Source: Campylorhamphus procurvoides
Lineage: Eukaryota > Chordata > Aves > Passeriformes > Dendrocolaptidae
DNA: 64,000 bases
Assembly: GCA_013396655.1 (NCBI GenBank)
Contig: WBMV01004161.1
Coordinates: 944,084-1,008,083, forward strand
Direction of reading: 5' to 3'
Positions 44,460 through 57,600 of this stretch are shown one piece after another. The notes under the pieces were generated by a model that worked only from the letters and a program-made list of their open reading frames with translations, searched no databases and had not been told where the DNA came from. Within the stretch, counting starts at the first letter, position 1. Each line of letters starts with the position of its first letter. A program made the position numbers and the translations under genes.

Positions 44460-44815
44460 ACTTGGGTAGCTGCTCTTTAAGCATCTTTCTTCTTCTTTTT
44501 TTTTTTTTAAATTGTACAGCAAAATGCTTTTTTGGAAAGCTGGGCTATTATCCCTCCAATAGCAAATCCAACCCAGAAGAGCGAAAGGGAGGGAGGGAGC
44601 ACGAGAAGGGGGCCTTTGAAGTGAGCTGCCCAAATGAAACGTGTGACATCAGAGAGATGGCAGATAGCTGGCAGAACAAGGCTGCCTTTGAGCCCGCCCT
44701 GGGCCCGGCCAGCACGCACTTTACACCCCACCTCCCCAAGTCGGAGATGAAAGATGCCCCAGGCAGCCTGCCTGACCTCATTGCCTCTGCTATCTCCACT
44801 TGATTGCACAGTGTT
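44460..44815 (+). other. Splice-acceptor-like tract followed by a 94-codon open frame
   Basis: A long pyrimidine tract (about 44481-44508) leads to ttgtacag (AG 44518-44519). After it a frame runs from 44522 to TGA at 44801-44803 with compositionally plausible peptide (KSNPEERKGG, DIREMADSWQNK) but no family I recognise. It could be a lncRNA exon, a conserved noncoding element (GGCTATT and AATAGC form an inverted pair near 44545-44564), or chance. Confidence 0.25.
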
Positions 44816-47800
44816 TTGCTCCAAACAATTCTTCACTGTCTGGGCCGCACAGGTGAATCTCCCGGCTTGGCTCGCGAGCGGGGATGCCGCGCATAGCAGG
44901 GCTGCTTTGTGCGGTCGCTCACCTGCTCCTGGGGTGGTTTGCTTAGGGCAGGCATTGTTTGATGGCAGGGCATGGAGGAGGGGGTGGAGAGGAGAGCATG
45001 GGGCAGCCCTGGGCAGCCTGGGGACAGGGAAAGGTCTGGCAGGGTATGGAGTCACGGAGCATCCTTGGCCAACGGAGAGTCTTGTGCTGGATGGGCCAAG
45101 AAAGGATCCAGGCTGGATTTGAAATTAATCTTCTTCTTCATTAGCTATTGGATTCAACCTCCTTGTGGGTTTAAAGCACTCTGGTTTCCCCTGGCATGAG
45201 CCATGAAACCAGTTTTCATAGGCTGCTTTAACACTCTCCCACTGAATATCATGAGCCTGTGGGGTTCTCTGCGTGGAGAAAAATCAGTCCCTAAACCATA
45301 AGCCAGGACACAACCAGTGTTGCCATGAGCAGGACTGGAACAGACTGGTTCCCTTCTGAGCACCTTCCAGCAGTGTAAAGGCCCATGCATCCACTAACTG
45401 GTTGTTCATGACTGCTCTTCCAGTTGGGCTGGGATGGGATGGGAAGGGTAGACATCCTGCTAGTGAGAGCTGTAAGAGCCATTGCAACAGACAGAAATCC
45501 CAGGGTTGGCCAACATCAGCTCCTGGTTAGGAAGGATGGATTGAGTGCTGGAGCCGGTCTTTAGAAGATCAACAGCCAATGCAACTCAACCCCTACATGT
45601 GCTCTGTAGATGGGCAGGCTCAGGGAAGCTTTGAGTGTTCAAGTAGACCAACAGATGTGTTCACAAAGCTTTCTTAGAGGGTCCTTCCTCAGCAAATGCA
45701 ATCAGAGGCAGTTCCTACATTCATGACTGGGGCAGATGTCAAAACTCTGAAGGGCATTTTAGCAGGTGAGCTTCCATACAAAGATCTGAGCACCCTTTTG
45801 ACCTTTACCGAAAAGATCAGAGCCAAGTTTTCCCTTGCATTCAGTGACTTGTAAAGACTGAATGCCCTAAAATCAATGTTACTAGTGGGAACATGGAAAT
45901 TAATTGTGTCAATCTATCACTCATCTTGCCCTATTACATCCAGTGATTAGAACTTTGCCTCGAATATATGAACAAAGTGTCTTCTGTGACAAGTAACTGC
46001 TGCCTGGGAGATGGCAGCACATGACCTGGAGTGGTCAAAAGCAGAGAACAAAAGAAAAGGTTGGGTCCAGCACTGTTGGTGTTGGGTTTGGGGTTTTTTA
46101 GTGCAATGCAATGCTTTCCTTGTTCAGGTCTAGTCCGGTCAGTGTGACATTTTGGGAACAAGAGATTAAGTACAAAAAGATAAAGTTTGCAAAAGTCTGA
46201 GTTGCGAAGGAAACAAAGTCTTCAGGGCATGTCCCTTACTATCTTTGCTGATGGGCAATGAGTAACTTGCAGAAATTTGCTTAGTAAGGACTTGTGAAAT
46301 GGTAAAGTTAGAAAAAAAGCAAAATAGCAGGAAACTATCAGTAGGAGGAGTACATGCAGAAGGTAAGCATTCCGTTCTGAACTGTCCCTGAGCAGTGCTA
46401 AGGAATGGCACACCAGGTTGATTGGTCAGCTGCAAGTAGCCCCTGGGGCCAAGGGAGAGACTTGCAGGTCTGCCTATAGGTATACAGTGACCTCCCAAAA
46501 AACTGTTTAGGGCCAGGCTGTTTGAGGGTGTGAATGACACCAGTGCTGTGGGCATTTTTGTATCTCCAGCCATCACATCACCCTACCCAAAAATGTGGCC
46601 TCAGGGATCCAATGGTGTTGATGGTGACCTCTCTGCCTCATCTTCATCCACAGACAGCTTGCAGGGTGGGTGACGTGGTCAGGCTGCAGTCCTGGCTGTG
46701 AAACACAGCTGAGGTGCCTGGTGGCTGGAGGGTGGATGTCATTGTGCTGACTTCAGGAGAGCCTAGCTGGGTAGCAATAAACAGGCATGGCAGCACAGAG
46801 CTCAGGCTGGGCTGAAATGACTCCACCTGGCTATGGTGTTAAGTCCAATTCATGTCCAGCTTAGCTTTAGACCAGCTATTATGAAGAAATTTCAGCTTTG
46901 TTGTGCCTGCAACTTCCCTGAGGAGCTTTCATCCCGCCCCAGAGCCATGCCAAGTTTTGTCCAAGTAAAAAGCTGCCTCCCACCCAAGATTGCTGCTGAT
47001 CTCTGGGCACCTCCAGGTCTCTTGGACTGAGGTGTTGTTGGTCTGGGGCTGCCTGGAGGTGGCAGGGGGATGGCAACCCCCCTCAGCAACAGTGGGGGTT
47101 CATCTGTCTTCACCCATGGCAATCCAAGTGGAACAGCTTGAGGCAGCAAGTCAGCTTGGAAACTTGCTGATATCTCTAATACAAGGCTCAATTTTTTAGT
47201 GTTTCTCAGACTGGTGTTGGTAGAAGAAAAGTCTTACTGCCCTATGGCATCCCCATGTGCTCCCTGTTGCCCTCCAACACAGCCAGAATTCACAAAATAA
47301 AGCTGGATTTGGGATGGGGAACAACAACCTATTCTAGGTGGTTTGAGATTTGTGTTGGTTAGGCTAAACAGGCCCCCCAATTTGAGAACTTCATGAAAAC
47401 ACCTGGATGGGGACACCTAGGTGAGACCCTGGAGTGAGTGGCAGTCACGCTGCACCTCAGTTTTACACCCAACACTTTTCCAAGGGACACCTTGTCAAAT
47501 CAACCAGGACAAGATCTCAAAATGCATAAATCATACAGGCTCTGAGGGTTCTGGACACTTGTGGGGCTTTGTGGCTCCATATCTGAATTTCTTTCCTCTG
47601 CAAAATGGGGAGAACGGTGGTTTCCTCTGGTTCCTCCTGCTTTGGGGTAGGGTTGTCCATCAGAGGGCAGAAACATTGCCCACTGCCACTGAACCTTTTG
47701 AAGATTGAAGGGCTAATACCAAATATCTCTGCGCTTTTCTGTTCCACCAACATCTGTATTTACCCTGACCCTTTCCAAGGACTGTGCCCAGGCATGGAGC

Positions 47801-48429
47801 TCAGCACCTCTCTGTTCCAGCTGGTGGGAAGGTCTTTTCGTGTCAAAAAGGAGTTAATTTGTGTGTAGAAATTTGGCAGGGGACATCAGTGGGGAAGAAG
47901 GGGAGAAATGGCAGTTGGAGCAGGCACTGGGAACCTCCTTCCCCATGTTTTGATGCAAGGCAGGGTGCATTCTGTGCTTGCCCTGCCTGCAATAAGTATC
48001 CTCCAGGAGCCAAGGCAGTGATGTTCTCCTGGAGCTGCCATTTGGGAGCTCCCCCAAGCCTTTTACTGTGCTCTCTTTCTCTTTTCAGCAAGAACAAGGA
48101 GGAGAGGAACAAAAACAAGGAGAGAGACTCTGATACCTGTAAACAAAGATGAAGGGCAGAGCTGGGGGTCCTGTGCCGTGCTCATCCCCTCAGCTGGGGA
48201 GGTCCAGGAAGATATTTCCATCTCTTCATAGGAATCCAACCCTGGGGCTGACAAACTGGTGAAGAACCTAGTGTTGTGCCCTTCCAAGGCCCTGGGCTTT
48301 TCCAGCCTCCCTGTGCCATGAGGACAGGACAGCAGCTCTCCCTCCCTGTGGGACCTCTGCCTCGGAGGTGGCTGCAGCTTCTCAGTACCTTCCTCCCTCT
48401 CCTTCATTAAGGCACTGATCTCTTCCCAA
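44816..48429. other. Intergenic, nothing specific
   Basis: Unique sequence; 45780-45960 and 46090-46330 are AT-rich without a striking motif pattern. No gene recognised. Confidence 0.6.
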
Positions 48430-48640
48430 TAACAAGGGGGCTTCTGTTCGACAAAACCTGCCAATTAGTCATTCTGGCTGGGTATAAACGTGGCACTTGA
48501 ACAGCTGAGGGGACGGCGGGCAGTCCTGCCCCTTCTCGCGGAGTTGCCAAGCTTGCCATTAACACAATGTGACAACTAATCTCTCTATAGCATCTGACTG
48601 AGCAATTTTAATTAATAGCTCTGTACGCTCGCACCCCCCT
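48430..48640. promoter_or_regulatory. Candidate 3'-flank regulatory island
   Basis: Contains CCAATTAGTCATTC, GGTATAAACG, CGCGGAGTTGCCAAGC, GCCATTAACACAATG, ACAACTAATC and TTTTAATTAATAGC. TAAT cores recur roughly every 50 bases, with retained CpGs. Conservation untested. Confidence 0.32.
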
Positions 48641-50639
48641 CCCACCCCCCCAGCCTCGCACAGGTACCGCATGCCTTTAAAGCTGCTTCCCTCGCATCGC
48701 AGCCTGTGCAGACAAAAGGAGGAAAAAAGCCTCGTTCTGCCCCAAATTAGTGCAGAAATGCTGCTCGTGGGGGGCTCTAACCCTTGGACTTGCTGCCCCC
48801 CGTTCCACATCCCCTCTGTGGGTTTGAGGACCTCAATAAACGTGGTGGCTCCGGGGCAGAGGTGTTTTCTCAGCTCTGCCAGAGGTTGAGGCATCCCTGT
48901 GGGAGGTGAGGGGCTGGCAGGGCTGATACAGCTTCTTGGATGGGGGAATTGGAGGGCACTTAGGGGCATTTGTGCTGCTACCCCAAAAAAGGCTCGCCAG
49001 CTTTGTCCAAGTGCACAATAACAAGAAAAAAAATTAAAATTCCCATTTTCATGGCCAGATTCTTCCCTAATGTGAACAACCATGCCTTGGCAGATGGCTG
49101 CTCTTGGGACCACTGTGGTTTCGATGCAGAGATGCCCTGGTTTGTTTTAGGACAACTGAGAGGGCTCATCCATGGTGATCTTGAATGCTGTTTTAGGCAA
49201 ACATTAGCTTGAGGATGCCTGTTTTGGGCCATGACTCTCAGTGCTGCAGCCACCATGGCTGCAGCAAGAACAAGGCCACCCCCCAACATGGGCTGTAGGA
49301 GCCCAGAGTAGCTGGTCTGGGCTGTGGGAGCAGCACATGAATTCCCTCAAGGAGAGAGAGAAATCAACGTGGTCAGAAAGAGAGCTGGATCTTTCTGGTA
49401 AGGACTGGCAGAAAAATCTGGACACATGAGAAGGTGGGAAGGCTGGCAGAGTGCAGTGGTGTGAAGGGTCCCCTCCCCATCCTCCCTTATTTCAACGCTT
49501 TGGTGCTTCTGAACCAGGTGCTGCTGGGTAGCCAAGACCAAAGATGGTATCAGAGTGGCTGAATATCTTGATCAAGATAAAATTGCTCAGGCTTTGGACA
49601 GTTGGATGAGAGGAATACGTGGGATCATCTCTTGGTGACATGGCACCACCCTTCACAGCTCCCTCCTGCCCAAGGGCTGCACAGTGCTCTGCCTTCAGAT
49701 CACCAGAGAAAGTCCTCAACAGTGGTGAAAAAGCACCATGGAGTGCTTAGGCTTGGGAAGACATCCATACTTTCTCCAGGTTCTTGTTCCCCTGGCATGT
49801 GGGTCTGGGGATCTTACACAGTCACAGGCAGAAGAGCTGCAGTGGTGTCATGTCATAGTGTCTGGGGCCTTGAAGAGTGACCCTGCAGGAAGGGGGAGCA
49901 GACACCACCACAAGCAGTGATGCTCCTGCTGGATGTGGCCTGCTGGAGATGCTTTAGCAGTTTGATGCTTAGGTAATCAATGTGGGGGAGTCCTTGTTCT
50001 CAATAGTGGGCTCAACTCTTGCAATATTGTTGGACAACATATCTCTGGCTGGGAATATCCATCCAGCCTGGAAACGTTGCTCACTCTGGTCAAATGCAGG
50101 GGCTTGTGCTTTGCTTTGTTCTTGTGGAAAGCACAGGCTTGTGTTCCCAGGAGATGGGTCTCTTGCCTTGGACAGATAGGAGATGTGTGGGACACGGGGG
50201 TAATGTGTAAGAGCCCCTTTCCTGGAGATGGCATCTATAAGGAAATGACCAACCAGCTTCATATCCCTTTCCCTCTGCTTGTGCTTTTCCCATCTGGCTT
50301 AGTCTTTGATGGTGACTCCTGGCTTGGGCTTTATGCTTCTCTTGGTCCCTTTCCCCCTTTTGGGGCTGCCCAGGCAGTATTCCAGAGCTCTGATCGCTGA
50401 TATCTGCCTTGCTTTGGCAGAGAATGCCTCCTGGTAAGGGTTGGACTGCTCTAGAGCACCCTCAGTCCCTATGGTGGTTCGTTGAACTCGATCCCCTGGA
50501 CACCCAAAGCACAGCACCAGGCTGTGGGATGTCCCCTCGTCCCAGGGCATGAGTCTGGCTCACCGGGTGAAGCTGCTTGGATGCTTTGAGCATCCTGGCC
50601 CTGCAAGGATCACCAAGGCTGTTGCATTGCACAGAGCCA
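48641..50639. other. Intergenic, nothing specific
   Basis: A C-rich run lies at the left edge (48633-48655); otherwise unique sequence without recognised gene or repeat. Confidence 0.6.
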
Positions 50640-51290
50640 CAAGAGCTTTCCCACTTCCACCTTCCCCTCCTGACCGGGATGCGCACGAACCACCTCGGCC
50701 GGGCAGTTGGCGAGCCCAGCCACCCATCCACAGCTGGGAAAACACGACGTGGGCCAGCCGTGCCCGCACCCCGCCCTGGGGAGCGTAGTGAGGCCGTGGG
50801 GATGTGCGGGGAAGCCGCGCCGGAGCCGTCGGTGCCCCGCAACATCCCCGCGGCATTCCCGCGGCGTGGCGGTGGCAGCCGGGTGCGGGACCTGCCCCAT
50901 CTGCCCGTGCGGCAGCGCGGCGGGGAGCTAATGAGAAGCAAGGTGAGAGGCAGGAGACGGGCTGACAACTTACTGGCTCCGCAAGCTGCCGGTGGCGCAC
51001 GGGCGGCAGAAGGACGGCATCTGCCCCCCCTTCCCTCATAATGAGGTTATTACTGGCCCGCTGCTTGACGGCCGGCACCAGCATCTCTCGCCTCTTCCTC
51101 CTCCCAATTCCCACTTGTGGCTACGGGAGAGGGGAGTCAGGGAGGAAAGGATCGCCCTGCCCTCCGCGCTCGGGTTTGGCCCAGGGCTTCGGTGGGAGGG
51201 AAGGGATGGTTTTGACCTTGCTGGCAGAGGAGACGGCACTCCCGTGCTCACTGCCTGTCCATCCCCGTTATTATCTCTTGAAGGCTGCTG
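50640..51290. promoter_or_regulatory. CpG-rich cluster in the 3' flank
   Basis: High CpG and GC content, densest at 50750-50930 (GAAGCCGCGCCGGAGCCGTCGG, CCGCGGCATTCCCGCGGCG), then TAATGAGAAG and CATAATGAGGTTATTACTGG. It meets the look of a CpG island by eye. Open frames on both strands (154 and 184 codons) are as expected for GC-rich DNA. It may be the promoter of an unannotated RNA or a CpG-rich element bound by Polycomb; both are inference. Confidence 0.35.
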
Positions 51291-51739
51291 GCCCGCTGCA
51301 GCCTGGTTTGACAGGGGGAGAAGTCTCAAAGATAATTAAGTTCCTACAAGTTTTGTGAAATGCGCAGGTGAAGGAGAAGGATGTGATATGGGGGCTTCTG
51401 CGGTGGGAAGGCTGAGTCAGGAAGCAGAGGCTGCCTTGTCTTTGGGAAGCCCTTCCTGGGACCTGACTTGGAAAATCAGGGAATGATGCCTAACGGGGGG
51501 TTTTCCCACTTTGGGTCGGCTGGTGAAATGATAGGGTTTCATATAGGATTTTCCTGCCCAGGAGCAGCAAGATCTTGGTGCGTCCCACAAAGGAACTCCC
51601 AGGTGGATAACGAATGCAGGACGTGTCCCATGAGCTCCTTAAAAATTTCTTAAGGATGAAAAGCCCTGTCTGTGTGCACGCCAGCCACCAGGACAGAGCA
51701 GTGTGTGCCCGCTCTCTCTACCTGCGGAGCACTGGTTCA

Positions 51740-51900
51740 AAGACTCCAAACACTTATCATCGTCCCACCCCATCTAACAGCATCTGCAAGCGGCTTTGCT
51801 GAGCCAATCACCCCCAGCACGCTATTAATGACTGTATTAATTACTAATGCAGCATGAGAAACCAGTGTGTTACCAGACTCCTCCGATATCCAAAGGTTTG
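51740..51900. promoter_or_regulatory. Candidate 3'-flank regulatory island
   Basis: Contains GAGCCAATCACCCCC (CCAAT/PBX-like), GCTATTAATGACTGTATTAATTACTAATGC (three TAAT/ATTA cores in 30 bases, 51821-51850) and CTTATCATCG. It is bracketed by the two CpG-rich clusters. Conservation untested. Confidence 0.33.
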
Positions 51901-51919
51901 CGAGGCAGGGTACGGAATG

Positions 51920-52345
51920 GCTGCTGCACACCTGGCCCTGCTCCCCTCCTGCCTCAGCATAAGGGACTGGCTGGGAGGGGGGACACGCAGGTGCCACCGC
52001 TCGCTGCCCCTGACCCCACAGCTGACCGCGGGGACCCACTGCCAGGCACCCACGGAGCGCCTTGGCAGGAGTCGCCCGCGGTCGGGATGCCGGGCAGGGA
52101 CCGGCCGGCGCTTCCTCCGCTCGGAGCAGCTGGCGCGGATGTCGCAGCCCATCACGTCGGGGAGGGAGGTGAGCGGGAAAGCGGTGACACCTCGCTTCTG
52201 GCGCCCTGCTGTCGAGGGGCAGATGTGGAGGCCGACACATGTTCACCGCCGCCACGCCGCTAATTAATCACCTCCGCCACAGCCCCTGCCCCGCGCCGAG
52301 GGTGCGGTGGCCGTGGGTGTTGGTCCCCGCGCTGTCCCTTCGTCC
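51920..52345. promoter_or_regulatory. Second CpG-rich cluster in the 3' flank
   Basis: CpG-dense from about 52000 (GACCGCGGGG, GTCGCCCGCGGTCGG, CCGGCCGGCGCTTCC, CTGGCGCGGATGTCG) to GCCGCCACGCCGC followed by TAATTAATCA (52260-52269). Coding appearance on both strands (138 and 172 codons) is attributed to GC richness. Confidence 0.33.
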
Positions 52346-55300
52346 CTTCTGTGGGATGGCGGGATGATGGGTCACTCCCCCAGCAAGACATGATGCAGTC
52401 AGGTTGCGGCTGCTGCAAAGAAAGAGGTTGGAAAAGCAGGGCGCTTTGTTGTCGCCCCTCACACAGACACAGCTCTCCTATGAATCAGTGGGGTCCCTGC
52501 TGGCACCACCCTGGCTTGGGAGACCCTGAGACCCCGGTCCTCACCTGCACTCCAGTGGACAGGGACACACACTGTGTAGCTTGGTCACGGTGCAGCTCTG
52601 AGGGGTTCAGGCAGGCAGGAAAGGGGATTCCCTTCCCGCTGGGAAGACCCGCAAATTCTAAATAATACAAGAGAGCAGGGCTTCTTTTTACAGGAAAATG
52701 TTGATAAAAATGGGACTTTGTGGGTGTTGTCCTGTTTGCTCTGGCACAGCCAGGCATTGCTGCTCCAAATCAGCTCACCAGAGGCACAGAACCTCAAGCA
52801 CCCACCCGAACTGCTTTTTCCCAATTTCCCTATTGGCCAGATGAAAAAAAATCCAAGTGGAGAGTGTCACAATATTGCTGAAACCCGATTTTTTAATTTT
52901 TTTTTTTCTGGGAATGTCTGACTAAAATTCCTGACAATTGCCCCCCAACCTGAGCCCCCTGTGCCTGCATAGCCTGTCCCCAGGCTCCCGAAGGGGACAG
53001 CGGTTCTGGGGAGGGGAGAAAAGCCCCCTCCTATCTGTTTACTCCATCTTTCCACCGAGTTGAACCACTGCATCTTGCAGCAAACCCCGGCGGTGACCAG
53101 GCTTCAGGGACAGAGGATGAGGATGCAGCGGCCACCTTCGGGGATGCTCCGGAGCCAGGTCCCAATCCATCCCCAAAGCACCTCAGTGCCTGGGTAGCCG
53201 CGGCGTGTCCCCAGGAGATGGGGACACCACAACTGGCTGGGGACCTCTCTGGGGCCTCTGCAGGTCTGCCCCGCTCCTCTCTGCAGGCAGAAGCCTCCAC
53301 CTCGTGGCCGAGCCCCGAACGACAGACTGAGGACAGGAGGGCTGCGACCTGGGGCTGTGTCCTTGCCTGCGGGGCTGCGTCCTTGCCTGAGGGGCTGCAG
53401 AGGAGCCCACCAACCCACAGCCCTGTTCTTTCTCACCCACCATGGAACTACCTTTGCCTCGCTGCAAATTCATCGAGTACCCCCCGATCATTTTTTTATT
53501 TATATCTCTTCCGTGCATGCATTATTTCAGCAGCCAAAAGTTTTCCAGAAGGTTACAAGCCTTTATTTTTATTTTCCTGCCCATTTTTATTTCTGAAGCC
53601 GGCAACCAAGGAAGCAGAGGGTAAAATTAGGAAGTGGTGCATCCTTGCTCCTCTGCCTGCTCCAGGGCTGCTGGTCCCGGAGTGAGGGCAGGAGGAGAGA
53701 GGGGACCTGAGTTCCCATCCCCTCGGACTCTGCTGGCCCTTGGCTGGGGGAATCAGGAATGGGGTGTGCCTGGGCAGGATTCTCCCATCGTGTTTGCCAG
53801 CCTGGTTTCTTGTACCCTTTGCATTCCTGCTCTCTCATCCCTTACACATGGAGGGTGTGGAATGCCAACCCTGGTGAGCCCAGGTGAGGCAAGCCTGTCT
53901 GTTTGCCTCAGTTTCCCTATTGCACATCAGCTTGTCCTGCCTTTGCTTCTCCTCCAGCCTGGCCCCCATTCCAGCCCCTTTAATCAATACAGGGACTAGT
54001 TCTGCCTTACAGCATCCAGCGGGTTTGTCATCTAAAATCCTCAGCTCACTTAACTAATGAGCTCTCTGGCCTTTCTTTCTCTTTTTAAAGCAAAGGGGAA
54101 GTTTTATAAGACTCTGACTTGGCCACCTGTGCTGCAGGGCTCTCTCAGTGCTGATTCATGCTGGTCTTGGGGTCCTGCAGCCTCAGTGGCTCTCAGGATG
54201 GGTCACACCAAGCAGGAGTGAGGACACCAGGATGGTAGCCACTTTCTAGCCTAATTCTCCACCGTGATGGATTTTGCATGGGTTGCCCACAGATTTGGCA
54301 AACCTGGTTAGGTGGAGGACACCCCACAGCCTCTGGACACCTGGAGAGAGAGGAGCCTGTGCCAACCTCAGCCATTGCCTTCTGCTTTATGGCTTCTTTT
54401 CAGCTCGATAGAGAAAATCAGGAAGGGTGATGGAGTCTTTGTGGTGTTCTCATGGAGAAGGGCATCTCCTGTCCTTGCTGTCCCCCATCTGTTGTCAGTT
54501 GTATGGCACATCTGCCCATGTGCTTCCAGGGTTTCATTTCAAAAGCTTCCCAGCTGCAGCTTCTCTCATCCCAGAGATGGCTGCCCCAGACAGCATTTGC
54601 CTATTTTGTACAGATCAAGGACAAAGTTTGACAAAACCCCAGAGAGACAACCAGCAGCTAAAACTGAAGCCTTTGTCCAGGGCTGGGAGGCTCTGAAACC
54701 CATCAGCTGAAACCTGGTGTTCCAGGGGAATTGGGAATTAACCTTCTCGTGGCCAGTGAGAACCATGGGGTGACTTGCAATGGGCCAAGAACCTCATTAT
54801 GATGGGGAACCTCTTGCATGTGTCCTCATGGCCTGTGACCTTCCCCAGCATGGAGGTCCCACCAGCTGCATCCCCACCACTGCTGCAAGTCTCAGGTCTC
54901 CATCCAGCAGCACCAACCCCATGCCTGAAGCTCCCCCTTGCCTCATCTACCCAAGCAATCGTGCCAATGGACTGCATTTCTCTCCAACTTCTTTATTTTC
55001 TTGTTTTTCAAAAATTAAGATCTTATTTCAGCATCAGCATAAGAACTTTTTTTTTCCAGTTTCAGAAATTCCACAGGGAATTTCAAGAAAAATGGAAACA
55101 TTTGCAAGATGCCCCGGGACAGAGAACTGGGTTGTGAGCAGCTTTCATCCGGTGCAGCCTTCTCTTCCTGCCCTGTGGGATAAAAGTCACAGCAGAAGTG
55201 ACAAAGACTCATAAATTCTGCAGAACAATTTAGTTCTTTCTGGAAAAAATCTGGTTGTTCCCTGAAGTGGGACTGAGAGCTGGGTGTGATGTGGGGTAAA

Positions 55301-57189
55301 GAAAGTTTCTGCGAATGTCTGTCTCTTAATTAATATTAATACCACTCTAGCTTTTTATCTCTGCTTTAAATAAAAGGAATCCAGCCATGGCAGAGCTCCC
55401 ACCACATTAAGAAACCCATGAAAGAGGAGTGATGGATGCTTTGGAAGATGGCTCTCATTAATGTCTAATCCTTCCCATCAGCCCCACTTGTCCCTAACAC
55501 TTCAAGCTTGTTAACCATTTTTTGCAAGTTTTCAGTGACTTCTGGATCTAGGGGGAGATGGCATGGCTTCCTTCCCTTGCTTTCAGGTGACAGTACAAAG
55601 AAGAGCATGAAAAAGTGGTTTCTGCTCTGGGTGCCACTTCGGTTTTATTTTAAAATGTCCCTCTCAGGCAAACCCAAGGTTGCAAAGCCAGAGCTTGCTG
55701 GAGGTGCAGAAAAATATTTCTGTTTCTTTATGATTTTATTTTTTTATACAATTTCAAAGGCCATGTGTGCAGCAGTTGTTTCTGGGTGCAGGACTGTGTG
55801 GGGTTGGGGAGCCAAGACATGGGGTCTCTGCTCAGACTGGAGCTGCTGCCTCCTCTTGCTGCTTCGCTGGTGTCAAGGGCAACCAATGTGGGGACCTTTT
55901 GGAAGGCATCATCTCTTGGATTCATGTGAACAAGCAAGTAACTTTTCTTTCTTTTTTGAAATAAAATCACTTTAGTGCTTGTGGAAAATATGACAGTTTT
56001 CAAGGCTAGAAGGAAACAACGAGTGAGTTTGATCTCCATGGGGCTACCCCAGAAAATCCAGTGAAAGGGCCTTTTCCTGGGCATAGATATGCCATGGAAG
56101 CACTTTGTCAGCAGAAGAAACCTTGTCATGCTCATCCCTAATGTTTTTGGCAGTTCCTTGCAACCATTCACCTCTGCAATGAGTTTTTGCTTATTGCAAT
56201 GATGATAGTGAAGGTTCCTCCACTGAACACCCAATTTCCTAATTTATATCCCGGTTGCAATGCTAATTGAGATTGTGACTCAGTGCCTGGTGATGACACA
56301 GAACACTCCAGGAGAAAGGTGCCCATCCTTCTGTTCCCAACCTTGCTGAGTGTCCTTACAGGGACATCACAGAGCCCTGACAAATGAGTCACTCTGGGAA
56401 AAAAATGGGTCTCTGATCCTGCTTGTGGTCTTGCAAAATCACTGACTGCCCTGGCGAGAGGATGACCGAGATGCTGGGGCTGTTGGGAGTCGCTCACTGG
56501 GGCCTTAAACAGTGTGGAGCTTCTGCACCCAGCCCAGCCATATGGGATAAGCAGGTCCTGGCACTTCTGGAAGAGAAGGGCCACTCAAACCCACAACAAT
56601 TTCTACACTTAGTCACACACATCTCTGTTCGAGTCGAGAGCAATGGGGTGAAGTGCTTCTCGCAGCTAAATATCGCACTAAGCCCTCCAAGCAGGGGGAC
56701 CCGGAGTCCCCCGGAGTGGACCAAGCCCCTGATGTGGCCGTGGTGCCGCTTCTGCCTCCTTTCCACTAGAGGTAGCTGGAGCCACGCACAACCCGCCCAG
56801 CAGCCCTGGGGTTTCCACATTCCCAACCCCAAATCAGCATCTACACAAGCGATTAGCCTGCCATTAAAGGCGCACATCCCAGCGCGGGGGGTTCTTGGTC
56901 AGCAGCTCTCACTTCCCGGCGTGGCTCCTCTCCCGCATCCCGCATCCCGCATCCCCCGCACCGCGAGAGCTGCGTCAGCACTTTCCTGGGGTAAACCCCG
57001 TAGTTTGGGGGCTTGTGAAAAACCAGAGGCGAGCCCCCTCCCTTCTGCTGCAGCTCATCACGCGATTCCTCAGCCCTGAGGACACATGTCTGTGATTCTG
57101 GAGAAGGGAAGAGTAAATCGCTCTGAGCTGTTTATTCTGCAGAGGAGGAATAGGAGAGAAATTTGGTGGTTTAAGGTACTTCTCTTATT
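52346..57189. other. Intergenic, mostly nothing specific
   Basis: Small items only: a TTAATTAATATTAATACC cluster at about 55326-55345, a CCCGCAT 7-mer in three to four copies at about 56933-56956, and a short block ACAAGCGATTAGCCTGCCATT near 56845-56866 that could be regulatory. No gene, RNA gene or mobile element recognised. Confidence 0.6.
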
Positions 57190-57600
57190 TCCTCCCCACT
57201 CCCCTTTTTCTCCCCCCTTCTAGTAGGCTTAAAATGTATATTGCCAGCTGACTCTGTAGCTGCTCTTTACGGAGGATGAGGAATAACCATTCAGCCCGTG
57301 TGGGTGATGGGGTGCTTGGGGGGTGACTGGCTCCTACTGCAGGGCCCCTTCTGGCTGATCCAGGGTGAAAATGCCTTTTTCTTTTTTTTTTTCTTTCCCC
57401 TTGACGAAAAAGAGTGTATCATATAAGAGCAGCTACTCCTGGGGAGTTACAATAAGCCGGCAAAGTGAGAAGGGAAAGAAGGTCAGGAGGAGTGAGGATT
57501 ATCTTTCTTCCCCAGTCCCGAAGGGATTTTAGCCCTGACTTTTAATAACAGCCAGGAAAGAGCCAGACTTAATGCTTACCCAGAGGAAAAGGCCCTAACA
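57190..57600. promoter_or_regulatory. Candidate 3'-flank regulatory island
   Basis: Unique blocks CTTAAAATGTATATTGCCAG, GTGTATCATATAAGAGCAGC and GTTACAATAAGCCGG around a T-rich tract (57376-57392). Weak on motif density. Conservation untested. Confidence 0.2.
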
